DNA from: Cavia porcellus
Lineage: Eukaryota; Chordata; Mammalia; Rodentia; Caviidae
Reading direction: 5' to 3'
Assembly (NCBI RefSeq): GCF_034190915.1
Contig: NW_026947491.1
Coordinates: 22,570,101-22,634,100 of the forward strand
Length of the DNA stretch: 64,000 bases
A model generated the notes under the pieces. The model was not told the DNA's origin, did no database searches, and worked only from the letters and a program-made list of their open reading frames with translations. A program made the position numbers and the translations under genes. Each line of letters starts with the position of its first letter. Positions within the stretch are counted from its first letter, which is position 1. Below, in pieces: positions 35,090 to 45,423 of this stretch.

Positions 35090-35660
35090 GCGGCCCCCTA
35101 ACCCTACCCTTACCTCAGCCCTCACCAGTGCCAGCCAGAGGTCTGTGGAGCTCTGGTTCCTGGCATCCTACAGTTCCGCCCCGCTCGTTCTGAGATCGGA
35201 TCCCGGAGCCGCGGCCGAGCACGCTGAATGCACAGGCGCGGGCCCCTCCGGATCGGATAGGGGAGCTCAGGGTGGGCGGCCGAGCGTGGTGGCGGCCGGG
35301 TTGGCCGCTGTCCCCTTGCCCTGCCCTGGGTGTCCTCCCGCATCCGGTCAGCACAGCGCGGCTCTGGGCTCAGCATCCCTCCTTCCTGTCGTCACACTTG
35401 GCTTCGGCAAGCTCGGCGATGCCAGGGGCTCCGCGCGCTGCCTCGCGGGGCTCCTGTGGACACGGGCCTTCCTCCCCTCCCACACGGCTGCGCCCATCGG
35501 GGCCAAACACGCTGCGCCGGCGCCTCAGGTCCACGCGCTGCGGCTCCGGGCGGACGCCACATGGGGCCGCTCTGGTCATAGAACGCCGCCGGTGGCGCAG
35601 CACCAAGTCTGCAGGCTGTGGGCTGCCAGAGAAAGCTCACCAGCACTCGAAGAGCAGAAA
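35090..35660. other. CpG-rich block, possible retrocopy or promoter island
   Basis: Roughly 570 bp, far richer in G+C and CpG than any other part of the window (GCCGCGGCCGAG, GGCCGAGCGTGGTGGCGGCC, GCGCCGGCGCCTC, GAACGCCGCCGGTGGCGCAG). It is open in several frames on both strands, including a 215-codon plus frame starting in the neighbouring B1, so openness is compositional. No protein family recognised. It is bracketed by a truncated B1 (35030-35085) and an ID-like SINE (35674-35763). Confidence 0.5.
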
Positions 35661-35673
35661 TAACCCTCTCACT

Positions 35674-35763
35674 GTCTGGGCAATTAGCTCAGTGGCATAA
35701 GTGCTTGGCTTGCAAGTCTAAGGTTGTGAGTTTGATTCCTGGTACCGATAAAAAAAAAAAAAG
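35674..35763 (+). mobile_element. ID-like SINE
   Basis: TGGGCAATTAGCTCAGTGGC, GTGCTTGGCTTGCAAG, GTTTGATTCCTGGTACCGAT and an A13 tail. Confidence 0.9.
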
Positions 35764-35955
35764 AAACGTTTTAAAAAAGTGAAATAATCACCTCCCTGAG
35801 GACTGTCCTGCCCACTCGTGGAAAGAATAGAATAGAGATGAAGCAAAAGAAAATGAAGACAGCAGAATAAAAATTTACAAATAAACAGAATGAAACAAAT
35901 TTTTACAAAACACTCTTAGGTCTTAAAGCCATATTATTTCTATTTCATTTATTTT

Positions 35956-36104
35956 TTGCCTTTTTGAGACAGGGTCTCACTATGTAGTTCATGCTGGCCT
36001 TAAGCTCACTTTGTAGCCCAGGCTGGTCTCGAACTCTCAATGATCCTTCTACCTCAGCCTTCCCAGTGCTAGGTTTATAGGCGTGAACCACCACGCCCGG
36101 CTAC
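35956..36104 (-). mobile_element. Full-length B1-like SINE
   Basis: TTTTTGAGACAGGGTCTCAC, GTTCATGCTGGCCTTAAGCT, AGCCCAGGCTGGTCTCGAAC, TCAGCCTTCCCAGTGCTAGG and CCACCACGCCCGGC. Head and tail are both present, including the internal duplication. Confidence 0.93.
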
Positions 36105-36183
36105 CATATTAATTTTAAATAAGCAGTGTGTTACAGTGCATTACAGAGGTAAGGACCAGAAGACAGACGGAGAGTTAAATTAT

Positions 36184-36277
36184 AGGGGCTGGAGACTGAG
36201 CTCAGCGGCATAAGCGCTTGCCTGACAAGGATGAGGTCCTGAGTTCAATTACTGATACCAAAAAAAAAAAAAAAAAG
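36184..36277 (+). mobile_element. ID-like SINE
   Basis: AGGGGCTGGAGACTGAGCTC, GGCATAAGCGCTTGCCTGAC, GAGTTCAATTACTGATACC and an A16 tail; among the better-preserved heads in the window. Confidence 0.92.
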
Positions 36278-36607
36278 TTAAAAGTATATATGCTTGGGTT
36301 TTAGTCCTGCTGTTTGCTACCAAAATTTCTCCTTTATGAAACCTGGGACCCTTCAGGATTGGAGGCGGCGGTTAGGACGAAGCATATGCATTTTAGCACT
36401 TTAGAAAATCATCACCACCACCACCACAAATTATGATGTGTTATTGGGGCGGGGTATTGATCAAAATATAGACTATTCATTGAAACATGAGGTTTTGTAA
36501 AATTAGGAGATACTAATGATAAAAGAAAAAACAAAAAAAATTTAATGAAAACATAAGGGACTCTCTTTTTTTAAGAACAAAAGTCCTATGGAAAGTGAGA
36601 GCATGGG

Positions 36608-36704
36608 GTTTTTTTGTTTTGTTTTGTTTTTTGTACTGGGGATCAAACTCACAACCTCCCGATTGCCAGGGAGGCACTTAGGCTGTTGAGCTAAACCCAA
36701 GGTC
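36608..36704 (-). mobile_element. ID-like SINE
   Basis: T/TTTTG tail, GTACTGGGGATCAAACTCAC, GCCAGGGAGGCACTTAGGCT and GAGCTAAACCC. It lies next to the 3' end of the L1-derived element. Confidence 0.85.
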
Positions 36705-37205
36705 GAGCATGTTATTTATTTATTTAACTAACAAATGTATATTTTTTTATTTAAGGAGAAAAAGTAAAAAAAAAAAAAACAGAAAAAGGGTACAAGTAAT
36801 ACAAAATTTAAAAAATAAACAGTAAGAAATCACTATTTAATAGATTACATATTCTCATCTTAGAAATAGTTGTTCAAGTTACAAAATTGAAGCATATAAA
36901 GTGAACCTTCAGACAGTGAAAGTGCAAACAGGTTTGTTCAGTGATCCAAAAAACACTCAGTAATATGGTTATCTATCTTATACACTTAAACATATATGCA
37001 GTTATAAATTTAGAGTACTTTCTTTTCTTCTCTTTTGTACAATGACAATTACACATTTTGTGTTTTATTACTCCCACAGTTCTTACTACTTTTTTTGAAG
37101 AGAGTAAAACCAAATGCAACATATCAGAACAGAGTCATTCAAATCAGAAGGATGTACATAATAGATAATGTAAAATCAAAATATAAGGTGATCAACAATG
37201 GTTAC

Positions 37206-37312
37206 AGGGGCTGGGGATTTAGCTCAGCAGCATTAAGTGCCTGCCTTATAAGCACGCAGTCGTGAGTTTGATCCCTGGTACTGATAAAAAGGAAAAAAAA
37301 CAAAAACAAAAA
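37206..37312 (+). mobile_element. ID-like SINE inserted in the L1 3'UTR
   Basis: CAGGGGCTGGGGATTTAGCT, CCTGCCTTATAAGCACGCAG, GTTTGATCCCTGGTACTGAT and an A-rich tail. AATGGTTAC before and AGTGGTTAC after look like a target duplication. Confidence 0.9.
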
Positions 37313-38239
37313 ACCAGTGGTTACCATACTGCCTCTTGCTATTTTAAGAAGAATTGGCAGTTACAATAAAATTGAACTAAACAGTAAAGAATAAAACCAA
37401 AGCACTGGAGACAGTATAGGATTTTAAAAGAAAATAATAGTCAACTGGAATGGGAGTCATAATGTTTCTTATTGTCTTCACAGTTATGCCTATACTTTCG
37501 AACTTGGTACTATTAAGCAAAGCAGAATAGAGGAAAATAAGTCAAAACAAGATGGTGAGGGCAATGCAGGATTTCAAATCAAGTTAATAGGAAATGAAAG
37601 TAGGTTACTATAATGTATCCTGCGATTTTTTATCGATTTTTTCCTTAATTAAAAAAATAAAAAGAAAAAAGTAAATAATTAAAAAAAGGATTGAGATAAA
37701 AGAGGGCATAACAACAGAACAGTGCAGGTCAAAACATAACCATTTAAGCAAAACACATTTAAGTTTCACCACAAGATATCCTGACATAAAAATAGTTACC
37801 ATAGTGTCTCTTTCCTTGAAATCTTGGAGTATAACTTCTTATACTGTAGTATCAAACATATCAAGACACTATAAAACCATTCCAGAGCATGACATTATTA
37901 CAGGGTATTTAGAACCAATTAACAGAAAATGCACAATGATTTCTATATAAACTCCTTGTCTATAAAAATTTTTGCTTATATTATCATATATAATAAAATC
38001 CAATAAGATACAATCTTTTAAGACCAATGGAGACAGAAGAATAAAAGTTTTATGGGACTTCAAAACAAGATGATACTAAATCAGCACTAGCTATTATGAT
38101 GTCTTGTTTTCTCCAAATTAGGTGTTCCTACCTTCTGATCTTTTCTGCCTCATTTCTTTTTTTTTTTTTTTTTTTTTTACACATCTTGGATTTTATTACT
38201 CCTTAGTGCTTATTACTTTCTTTGGGGGGGGTCTGCCTC

Positions 38240-39274
38240 ATTTCTGTTGAGCTTTTTTTCTGTCGTTTGTTGTCAGTTTGTCTTCCTCATTTCGTTTTCT
38301 GCTCCATTCATTGTGGCCTCTCTGCCACTATTTCTGGAATCTTGGTATTTTCCTTTTTTAGACTATCCTGCAGTATTCTCCATAGAGTTGAATTAGTGGT
38401 TGCAAATTCCCCTACTTCCTCTTTATCCTGGAAGCACCTTGTTTTTCCATCAATTTCTAGGGACAGTTGTGCAGGATATATCAATCTTGGCTAGAGGTTA
38501 TTATCTTTCAAAAGTTGAATTATTTCCCCCCACGCTCTTCGTGATTTGATGGTTTGTGCAGAGAAGTCTGCTGTAATTCTGATGGGTGTTCCCTTGTAAG
38601 TGATCTGTTTCTTGTCTCTGATGGCTTGTAGTATTCTGTTCTTATATTGGATTTCTGCAATTTTGATTATTATACACCTAGTTGTAGCTCTGTTTGGGTT
38701 GTAGGTGGCTGGGGTCCTGTATGCCTCATACATCTGAGTATCTTTACCTTTTGCTAAATTAGGGAAATTCTCTTGGATTATTTCTGTGAATAGATTTTGT
38801 AGTCCATTTGTTTGTGTCCCTACTTCTTCTTTTATGTTCTTAATTCTTAAGTTATAGATCCTCTTATCATCTACTAGCCCTTGTATTATTGCTGTTTGTT
38901 TTCTTATTTTTAAGAAGTTTTTCATTTCATGCTCCCTCCCATATTACAAATCTGCCCTCCAATTTAGATAATCTATCCTTAGTTTCTTTCAAGGTGTTAT
39001 GCCAGTTTTCGATAGAATTTTTAGTTTCCTGGTAGTCTCTTTGAACCTGCTTCACATATTCTATGCTTTCTCTATTTTCTCCATCAAACAATTCTCCCCT
39101 CTTTTTCTGTACTTCCATTCCACCATCTGTTTTTTCTTGGGCGATGCTTAGCATTTCTCTAACTATTCTACTTATATCTTGCTTTATTTCGTTAAATACT
39201 TCATTTTGAAACTCGTCTATGAGTCTCTGGAGATATCGTCGATTATGTCTATTGGTGCGTGTCTGACATTGCAT
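38240..39274 (-). pseudogene. L1 ORF1p coding region, broken
   Basis: The L1 RNA-binding chaperone. The first 115 codons (39274-38927) are a coiled-coil-like stretch rich in E/K/R (LSKLEGRF at its end). A frameshift near 38930 moves to a second frame (38925-38491) containing ENFPNLAKGKDTQMYEAYRT, the RRM-side motif, and later YKGTPIRITADFS and RRAW, hallmarks of the ORF1p C-terminal domain. A TAG near 38489 then interrupts before the last 50 or so residues, which are still readable. The element cannot make intact ORF1p. The frame upstream of 39274 is not certain. Confidence 0.85.
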
Positions 39275-40233
39275 GTTTTCTGTCTTCCTTTGTGTTTTCC
39301 TTTCCTGGATCAGTGTTCTCAGGATTGGGGACTAAGGAGCCTTTCTTGTTGCTTCCTCTTCCCATACTTTTTGTTCCTTCCATACAAGCGAATGTAGGAG
39401 GCCCAATTTTTTTTTCTCTTTGTCAGTTACAGTTTGTGTGAATTGTGTTGGCTAGGTGTTCCCACCCTCTGCAGTGTACTAGGTAGACACAGAGCTCAGC
39501 AGCCTCTGCTGGGCCCACCCCTCCAGGTCAACCTAACAAAGGCTTCACTGCTAGGATGCACCTCCAGGCGCTGAGACCTGGTTTGGGCTGGCCTATGGGG
39601 TCTTAGTCAGTAGCATCATGCCGGCCAGGCACTCCCCACCAATCCCGCTTGAGAGGGGAATATGCAGCTGTCACTGTTCCGGCAAGTCTGCCCGGTCCCC
39701 ATATGTCCTTTGCTGGAGCCTCCTACTATATGAAAGGGTCTGCGTTCCGCTCACTCCCTGCAAGTTCAATGTAGGGCTCCCTGCTTGTCCTGCTCTCAAC
39801 TCCGTTCGCAGATTCCTGCTCCCAGAGCTTTTGCGCGTCTCTCTCTCTCTGCCCTGCAGATTTGGACGCAGCAGTGGCAGCAGGAAATTCAAATCACAGC
39901 TTCCAGTGGCGCAGGTTCTAGCTTCCAGCACTGAGATTTTATCTGTTCCTGTTATAGTACCAGGATTGGATTTCCAGTTGGTTTTTCTCAGCTTAGTTCA
40001 TTCCTGGGTCAGAAGGATGTATCTCCCCTTGCTTGGGACTCCTTGTACCGCACCATTCCTGGATTTTAAGCAGGTATCTCAGAGAGCCTCCATAGCTGCT
40101 GCTATCAACCCGCCATGTTCTCCCGGAAGTCCATATATTGTTGATAGGCAAATAAATGGGAATATGATACAGCATAGATGGATAGAATAGTGATAAACAG
40201 ATGCATAGAGGTATAGAGCAGTGGATAGATAAT

Positions 40234-40331
40234 TATCTACTGCCATACCACCCTGAATGTGGCCGATCTTGTCTGATCTCGGAAGCTAAGCAGGGTCGGA
40301 CCTCCTTAGTCCTTGGGAGACAACTGGGAAT
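40234..40331 (+). pseudogene. 5S rRNA pseudogene, 3'-truncated (copy 2)
   Basis: CTGCCATACCACCCTGAA, CCGATCTTGTCTGATCTCGG, AAGCTAAGCAGGGTCGGACC and GGGAGACAACTGGGAAT. It keeps some 5S bases that copy 1 lost (ACCACCCTGAA) and lost others (GAATGTGGCC for GAACGCGCCC; a short deletion after CCTTGG). Same truncation point as copy 1. Confidence 0.85.
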
Positions 40332-40334
40332 CTC

Positions 40335-41125
40335 AACAATGCCTAGAGGCAATAGAGACTGAAGATGCAGGATCCGTACCTTTTTCTATACAGAAACCCT
40401 AACATGAGCCTGTAGATATGCATGAAATCATGAAGTCCACAGAGCACATGGCAGGACACAGAGGTACAGGAGAACTGCAAAAAGATCGAAATTTGTATGA
40501 GTACAAAGTTGAAGCAGGAGGATAAGGATGCTGGGGCCCTCGCTGCCAGCCAAGACACAGCAAGAGGGGATCAGGGGTAAAGCAGTAGAAGGACAGGTCA
40601 AAGGTTTGAGATTTCATGGTGAGGTTCTGGGTCCATCTGTATCCATCTCAGAGCATCCCAGGGCACACTTACATTGCTAGCTTCTAGGGTTTCTATGTCT
40701 ACAAAATTCCTGAGACTGTGTGACAGTCTGAGGAAGCTTCACTGCTAGGGAAGCGGAAAATCTTGGGCTCTTTCTTGCAGGTATCTTTGAGTCTGAAGCC
40801 CAGTAGTCAAAATATAAAAGATGATTCCTTGAGGGATGATGGGTTGTCCTGATTGTTCACTCCTGCTCTGCAGTGCATGGGATCATAAAACTTTCCTGCA
40901 TGTCTCAATGACTGGTGATCAAAGACCCAACCTCTGAGATCAAATGGTTATGATGACAAAGTGACAGATTCTATCCCTGGGTTACACCTGGAGTGCAAGT
41001 GGTCGACTTCGTTATCACTGCATTTCAACTAAATCTGGTCCTCTCACTCCAGAGGAGGCATCTTTGTAACTACTTTTGGTGGATGTTTCCTGCATCTTCC
41101 TCCCGGGAATAGGGCCACAACTGTG
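40335..41125 (-). pseudogene. Decayed gene-family unit, weak V1R resemblance (unit U1, copy 2)
   Basis: Counterpart of 10145-10930. The frame near 40558-40343 reads CGLHDFMHIYRLMLGFLYRK then RYGSC. It is no more open than the copy 1 unit, so both were already dead before duplication. Confidence 0.35.
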
Positions 41126-42937
41126 CTCAGGGGTGTCAGATTATGTCCTGTGGAAATAATCCCTGGTCTCAGAGGATGGCTGTCTAGAGCAACCTGGAGC
41201 CCTTGCGCATGACAGTATGAGGTTCCCTTGAGCAGTATGGGATGAATCAGTTAATTTCATTGACTTATCAGTGAAACAGGCCTTATTTGCTTTTCAGAGT
41301 AAAAGTAACAGTACAAAAGCACTGAACTACATCTCCTAGTTTCCTATGTATTCTGAGATGGGGTCTGAGTTGCAGGTGTAGCCTCCATTTTAGTTTCCTC
41401 CTGCATCACAAGGAACAGAAAGAGTTTGTTTGTGGTAACATAATGGTAAAGAAATGTCCTCTGGATAAAATACCTTGTATTTTGAATATTTCATCACTGG
41501 CTGCAATGGCAAAAGCAATACCTTCTCTATATCTTCCAGGTGATGGAAAGAAGCAGATACGAGCCATAGGGATGTTAGCCATGTGTTCCAAAATATAAAG
41601 TAGTGACTTTGTATTGTGATATGTGTTACATTACATGAATTATTTCAGAGATAATGTAGACACAATTTTAGATGTTATCAATAAACTAGGGAGTCGTTTA
41701 TGGATCTAAGCATAATTAATGCTAGAGTAAGTTATATAATCTTTACTGTATTGTGGGTATTTATTATTCATTTATATTTTTGTTATCACAGGTTGATCAC
41801 TATACCCCATCAGAAATTGAGCACTGTTTGTATTCAAAAACAAATATTTTACAGAGTGTAAAATATTTCATTCTTAAATACAGAAGCGAAGCACAGCTCA
41901 AGGAGACCCATGGGCCTCATGCTCACAGCTTGGCAGGAACTGTGTTCATCGATTTCTCACATTTCTCAAACATCAAGCATTGGTCAAGATGGACACTGAA
42001 AAAGCAGATTTTATAAATTTATTCCTAAAGTTGATCAAACAAAACACAACATAAATCATAAATTAGTACACTTCCTCTTTTTATTAAACTGACTGGATTT
42101 TCCTTCATGGCATTATTTAATCTTCTTGTTAAACCAATTACCAAAATCAGTAGCATTGCCAGCATAAGTAATAGAATAAAGGAATTTGCCTTAACATAGC
42201 CAATAATAATTATTCTTCCAAAAACCTATATTCTTCCCAAAAAACTTCACTGTTGACAAGAGATTACTGTAACTTGTGATATCCACTTGTAGACAATGTT
42301 TCTGCTGATCTCTAGCATCAGAAACTCACAGCAGCATGCTTTATTTTATGGTAAAAGTGTTGGAAAAATTATCACAAGATTAAAAGTCATCGTAAGAGAA
42401 GCATGAAAAGTAAACTTTTGGTAAGAAAATGTAAAATTTTATATAAGATATAATATTCACTCCAACATCGAGGCAAACTAAGCAAAATTGTGTACTTGAT
42501 ATAATACACTATTATGCTGGGATATATGCAGGTGTCTTGTGAGGATAATACACGAGTTTTATGAAAACTGGTATCTGTCAAAAGCATGGTCACAATCTCT
42601 CCATCAAATATAACATCAAGTTCAAAAATAGTTTTTTTATACAGGATATGGAATATATGCAAAAACAAAAATTAAATCAAGGCTAGTAGACCATTCCCAA
42701 CAATGGAAACCCAATTAAAATTTACTTTTAGTGGTCTATTTCTCCCAACTGTAAAAACAAAGCAAAATAATTACTACATAAATACTAATCGTATTTGGAA
42801 GTGAAAACTATATTTAAATTCACCTAGTTTAAATAAAGACACTGTAAAATGCAAAAACACTGGCATAAACAAAAATATGATTGCGTCAACTCAATTTTAT
42901 TATATTAGAGACCCCAAATACCTAAACAAGTAATTTA
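41126..42937. other. Intergenic sequence 3' of the zinc-finger gene, copy 2
   Basis: AT-rich, no gene. Contains an 11-bp-arm palindrome at 41842-41868 that is absent in copy 1. Confidence 0.4.
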
Positions 42938-43028
42938 CTTTTTTTGTTGGTACTGGGGATCTAACATATGATCTTGTGCTTGCTACGCAGGCGCTTATGC
43001 TCCGCTCGGAGCATAAATCTCCTGCCCA
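42938..43028 (-). mobile_element. ID-like SINE (shared, copy 2), with internal palindrome
   Basis: Same insertion as 12816-12907, but the A-box region now reads TTATGCTCCG CT CGGAGCATAA (42995-43016), a perfect 10-bp inverted repeat. Confidence 0.85.
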
Positions 43029-43159
43029 TCAGTAATTTACTGAGAAACAGAGAATGAATACACTTTAGGGTATCTCTTTTATGGAGTGTATTTTCTTGAA
43101 TTTTATTAAGAAAATATTGACAACAAAATGTTTACATTATTTCTACAGGTCTCCATTAC

Positions 43160-43327
43160 ATAAGATGGATGTGGTAGTACACACCTGTAATCCCAGCACT
43201 GGGGAAACTGAGGCAGGAGGATCATTGCGAGTTCAAGACCAGCCTGAGCTACAAAGTGAGGTAAAGGCCAGTCTGAAGTCCATATTGAGACCCCCCTCTC
43301 AAAAGACAAGAAAAAAAAAAAAAAAAG
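43160..43327 (+). mobile_element. B1-like SINE (shared, copy 2)
   Basis: GGATGTGGTAGTACACACC, CTGTAATCCCAGCACTGGGG, GAGTTCAAGACCAGCCTGAG and a longer A tail than the copy 1 element. Confidence 0.9.
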
Positions 43328-43329
43328 CC

Positions 43330-43865
43330 AATCAATGTATGAGTAGTTTTCATAGGATATTCAAAATAGGCTTGCATGGAATTTCTCTCCAGTGTGACTT
43401 CATGTTTTTGACAGTACCCAAATATGCTAAAATCTTTCCTTTATTGCTAACTTCAGGCTTTCCGCCCAGTGTGACTTTATTCAACCATTTAAATGATAGC
43501 ATTGTGTTTTCACACACATCTTACCATCATAAATTTATTGCAGTGTGAGTGCATCTCATCTTTCTCACTCTGCCTTCACATATATGGTTTGCCCCAGTAT
43601 GCCATCTTCATGTATTTGAGGGCACTTTTCTGTTCTTTTTTTGTCTTTTTCATTTCCATTTTTACCGGTACCATGGATCGAACTCACGGCCGCCTGCTTG
43701 CAAGGCAGGTGCTTATGCCGCTGAGTTAAATTCCCAGCACCTGAGGGCACTTGTCAGTACTGAATGTTTCCTCACATTCCTTTCATACATAGGGTTTCTT
43801 CTGAGTGGATTCCTTCACGTCTTTGACAAGTATTCTGTTGGCTGAAGATTCCTCACATTACTGAT
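43330..43865 (-). pseudogene. Fossil zinc fingers downstream of the stop (copy 2), split by a SINE
   Basis: Counterpart of 13210-13610: the same stop-interrupted finger blocks with KKPYV-type linkers. A SINE at 43634-43741 interrupts them. Confidence 0.6.
43634..43741 (-). mobile_element. ID-like SINE present only in copy 2, with target-site duplication
   Basis: T-rich tail, CCGGTACCATGGATCGAACT, GCAAGGCAGGTGCTTATGCC and GAGTTAAATTCCCAGCAC. Flanks TGAGGGCACTTTTCTGT (left) and TGAGGGCACTTGTCAGT (right) duplicate the single TGAGGGCACTTTTCTGT of copy 1 near 13487-13503. Confidence 0.93.
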
Positions 43866-45423
43866 TCACAGCTTTTCTTCAGTGTGACTTCTTGCATGTA
43901 TGTGAAAAAATTTTTGTCTAGTGTATGTTTTCCCACATTGTTCACACACGTAGGTTTTCCTGTGTCTATTTCCACTGTGAATACTTTCATGTCTTCGACA
44001 GTGACTGAGTGTACTGAACGCTTTCCCACACTGCTTACATGCATAGGGCTTCTCTCCAGTGTGGGATCTTCTGTGCCTAGATAATGTGGACTTATCAGCA
44101 AACCCTTTTCCACAGTGCTTACATTCATAGGGTTTCTCTCCAGTGTGAATTCTTTCATGTACACGACAATTAGACTGTTGGTTGAAAGACTTTCCACATT
44201 GCTTACATACATAGGGTTTCTCCCCAGTATGAATTCTTTCATGTATGTGAAAATAATTCTGTGTGAATGCTTTCCCACACTGTTTGCACACATAATGTCT
44301 CTCCTCACTGTGAACTCTTTCATGTCTTTGACAATGACTGCGACTGTCGAATGCTTTCCCACATTGCGTACATACATAGGGTTTCTCACCAGTGTGGGAT
44401 CTTGTATGTCTTTGATATTTGGAGTTGTAGGTAAATCTTTTTCCACAGTGCTTACATTCATAGGGTTTCTCTCCAGTATGAATTCTTTCATGTACACGAC
44501 AATTAGTCCGTTGGTTGAAAGACTTTCCACATTGCTTACATGCATAGGGTTTCTCACCAGTGTGAATTCTTTCATGTACACGAAGGTTACCATTCTGCAT
44601 GAAAGATTTTCCACACTGCTTACATACATAGGGTTTCTCCCCAGTGTGAGATTTTGTATGTCTACGATATTTGGGCTTATCACTGAATTGTTTTCTACAT
44701 TGCTTTCCTACATAGGATTTCTCAGCTGTATGATTACTCTCATGTGTTTTATAGGACCTCTGTGTAATGAATGCTTTCCCACACTGGTTACATACATACA
44801 GTTTCTTCCCAGTGTGAATTCTTTTATGTCTATAAAAGGAATTACTATGAGCCAGTATTTTCATATATGCCTTAGATATATAAGCCTTCCCATTAACATG
44901 TTTTCTTTCATGTATTTGAATATGATATGAAGAAATGAAAGGTTTCCCACACTGCTCAAATAAATATTGATTCTCCCCACTATGATTTCTTTCATGCATT
45001 TGAACATCATGGGGTATGCTGGAGGCTTTTATACTTTTCTTACCTAAAAAGATCTTCTCTCTAGTGTCACTTGGTTCACTAGGGTCAGAGGAGACTTTCC
45101 TACAATGCTCATGTTGACAGCGTTTCTCTCCAAGTTTTCTCATTTCATGGATCTGAAAGAGTTGAGTATCAGTGCAGGGTTTTCTATTTCCACTGCATTT
45201 ATACAGTTTCTCTTCAAATCCCAAATAATCATCTGGATTCAGTTGAGTGTGAGCCATGATAGGCACATTTAGGCTCCAATGCCCAATCATGGTCTTCCTA
45301 CAAGCAAGGCTTTCACTTGGCTCTAAAGCATGTTGGCGCATGTCTGCATGAGTATCTGGAGTCCAAATACGTAATTCTTGTTGTTTCCAAGCTTTATATT
45401 GATAGCATTTTCCCACTTCATTT
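43866..45423 (-). CDS. KRAB zinc-finger protein, last exon with C2H2 finger array (copy 2)
   Basis: Paralogue of 13611-15255. Acceptor TTATTACAG before 45423, stop TGA at 43868-43866, 518 codons; joined to its KRAB exons about 582 aa, open throughout. The spacer with decayed fingers is conserved. The array has 11 finger units: unit 2 (YVGKQC) has lost one cysteine. Two fingers of copy 1 (helices RYSHCQN and QKASLQK) are missing and one (QRTNCRV) is extra. The finger [11 protein letters not shown] has one residue fewer between Cys and His than the standard 12. Several helices differ at base-contact positions from copy 1. Methionines upstream of 45423 (MKTIFIVVF...) lie in the intron and are not the start. 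Confidence 0.93.

Larger units (their letters stand above)
36735..40131 (-). mobile_element. L1-derived element with 5'UTR, ORF1 and 3'UTR but no visible ORF2 (half-L1-like)
   Basis: Minus strand, 5' to 3'. 40131-39275 is a GC-rich 5'UTR opening with GGGAGAACATGGCGGG, a YY1-type motif where L1 promoters carry one. 39274-38240 is ORF1. About 1.5 kb of 3'UTR follows, homologous to 19010-20412, ending in an A-rich tail near 36740. A T22 run at 38157-38178 and an ID-like SINE at 37206-37312 lie inside. No endonuclease or reverse-transcriptase reading frame lies between ORF1 and the 3'UTR. This matches the plan of HAL1 (ORF1-only) elements, or an L1 that lost ORF2. Confidence 0.7.

Noticed and set aside
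35016..35663. 215-codon plus ORF in the CpG-rich block
   Set aside because: Starts inside a truncated B1, and several other frames on both strands are also open, as expected of GC-rich DNA.
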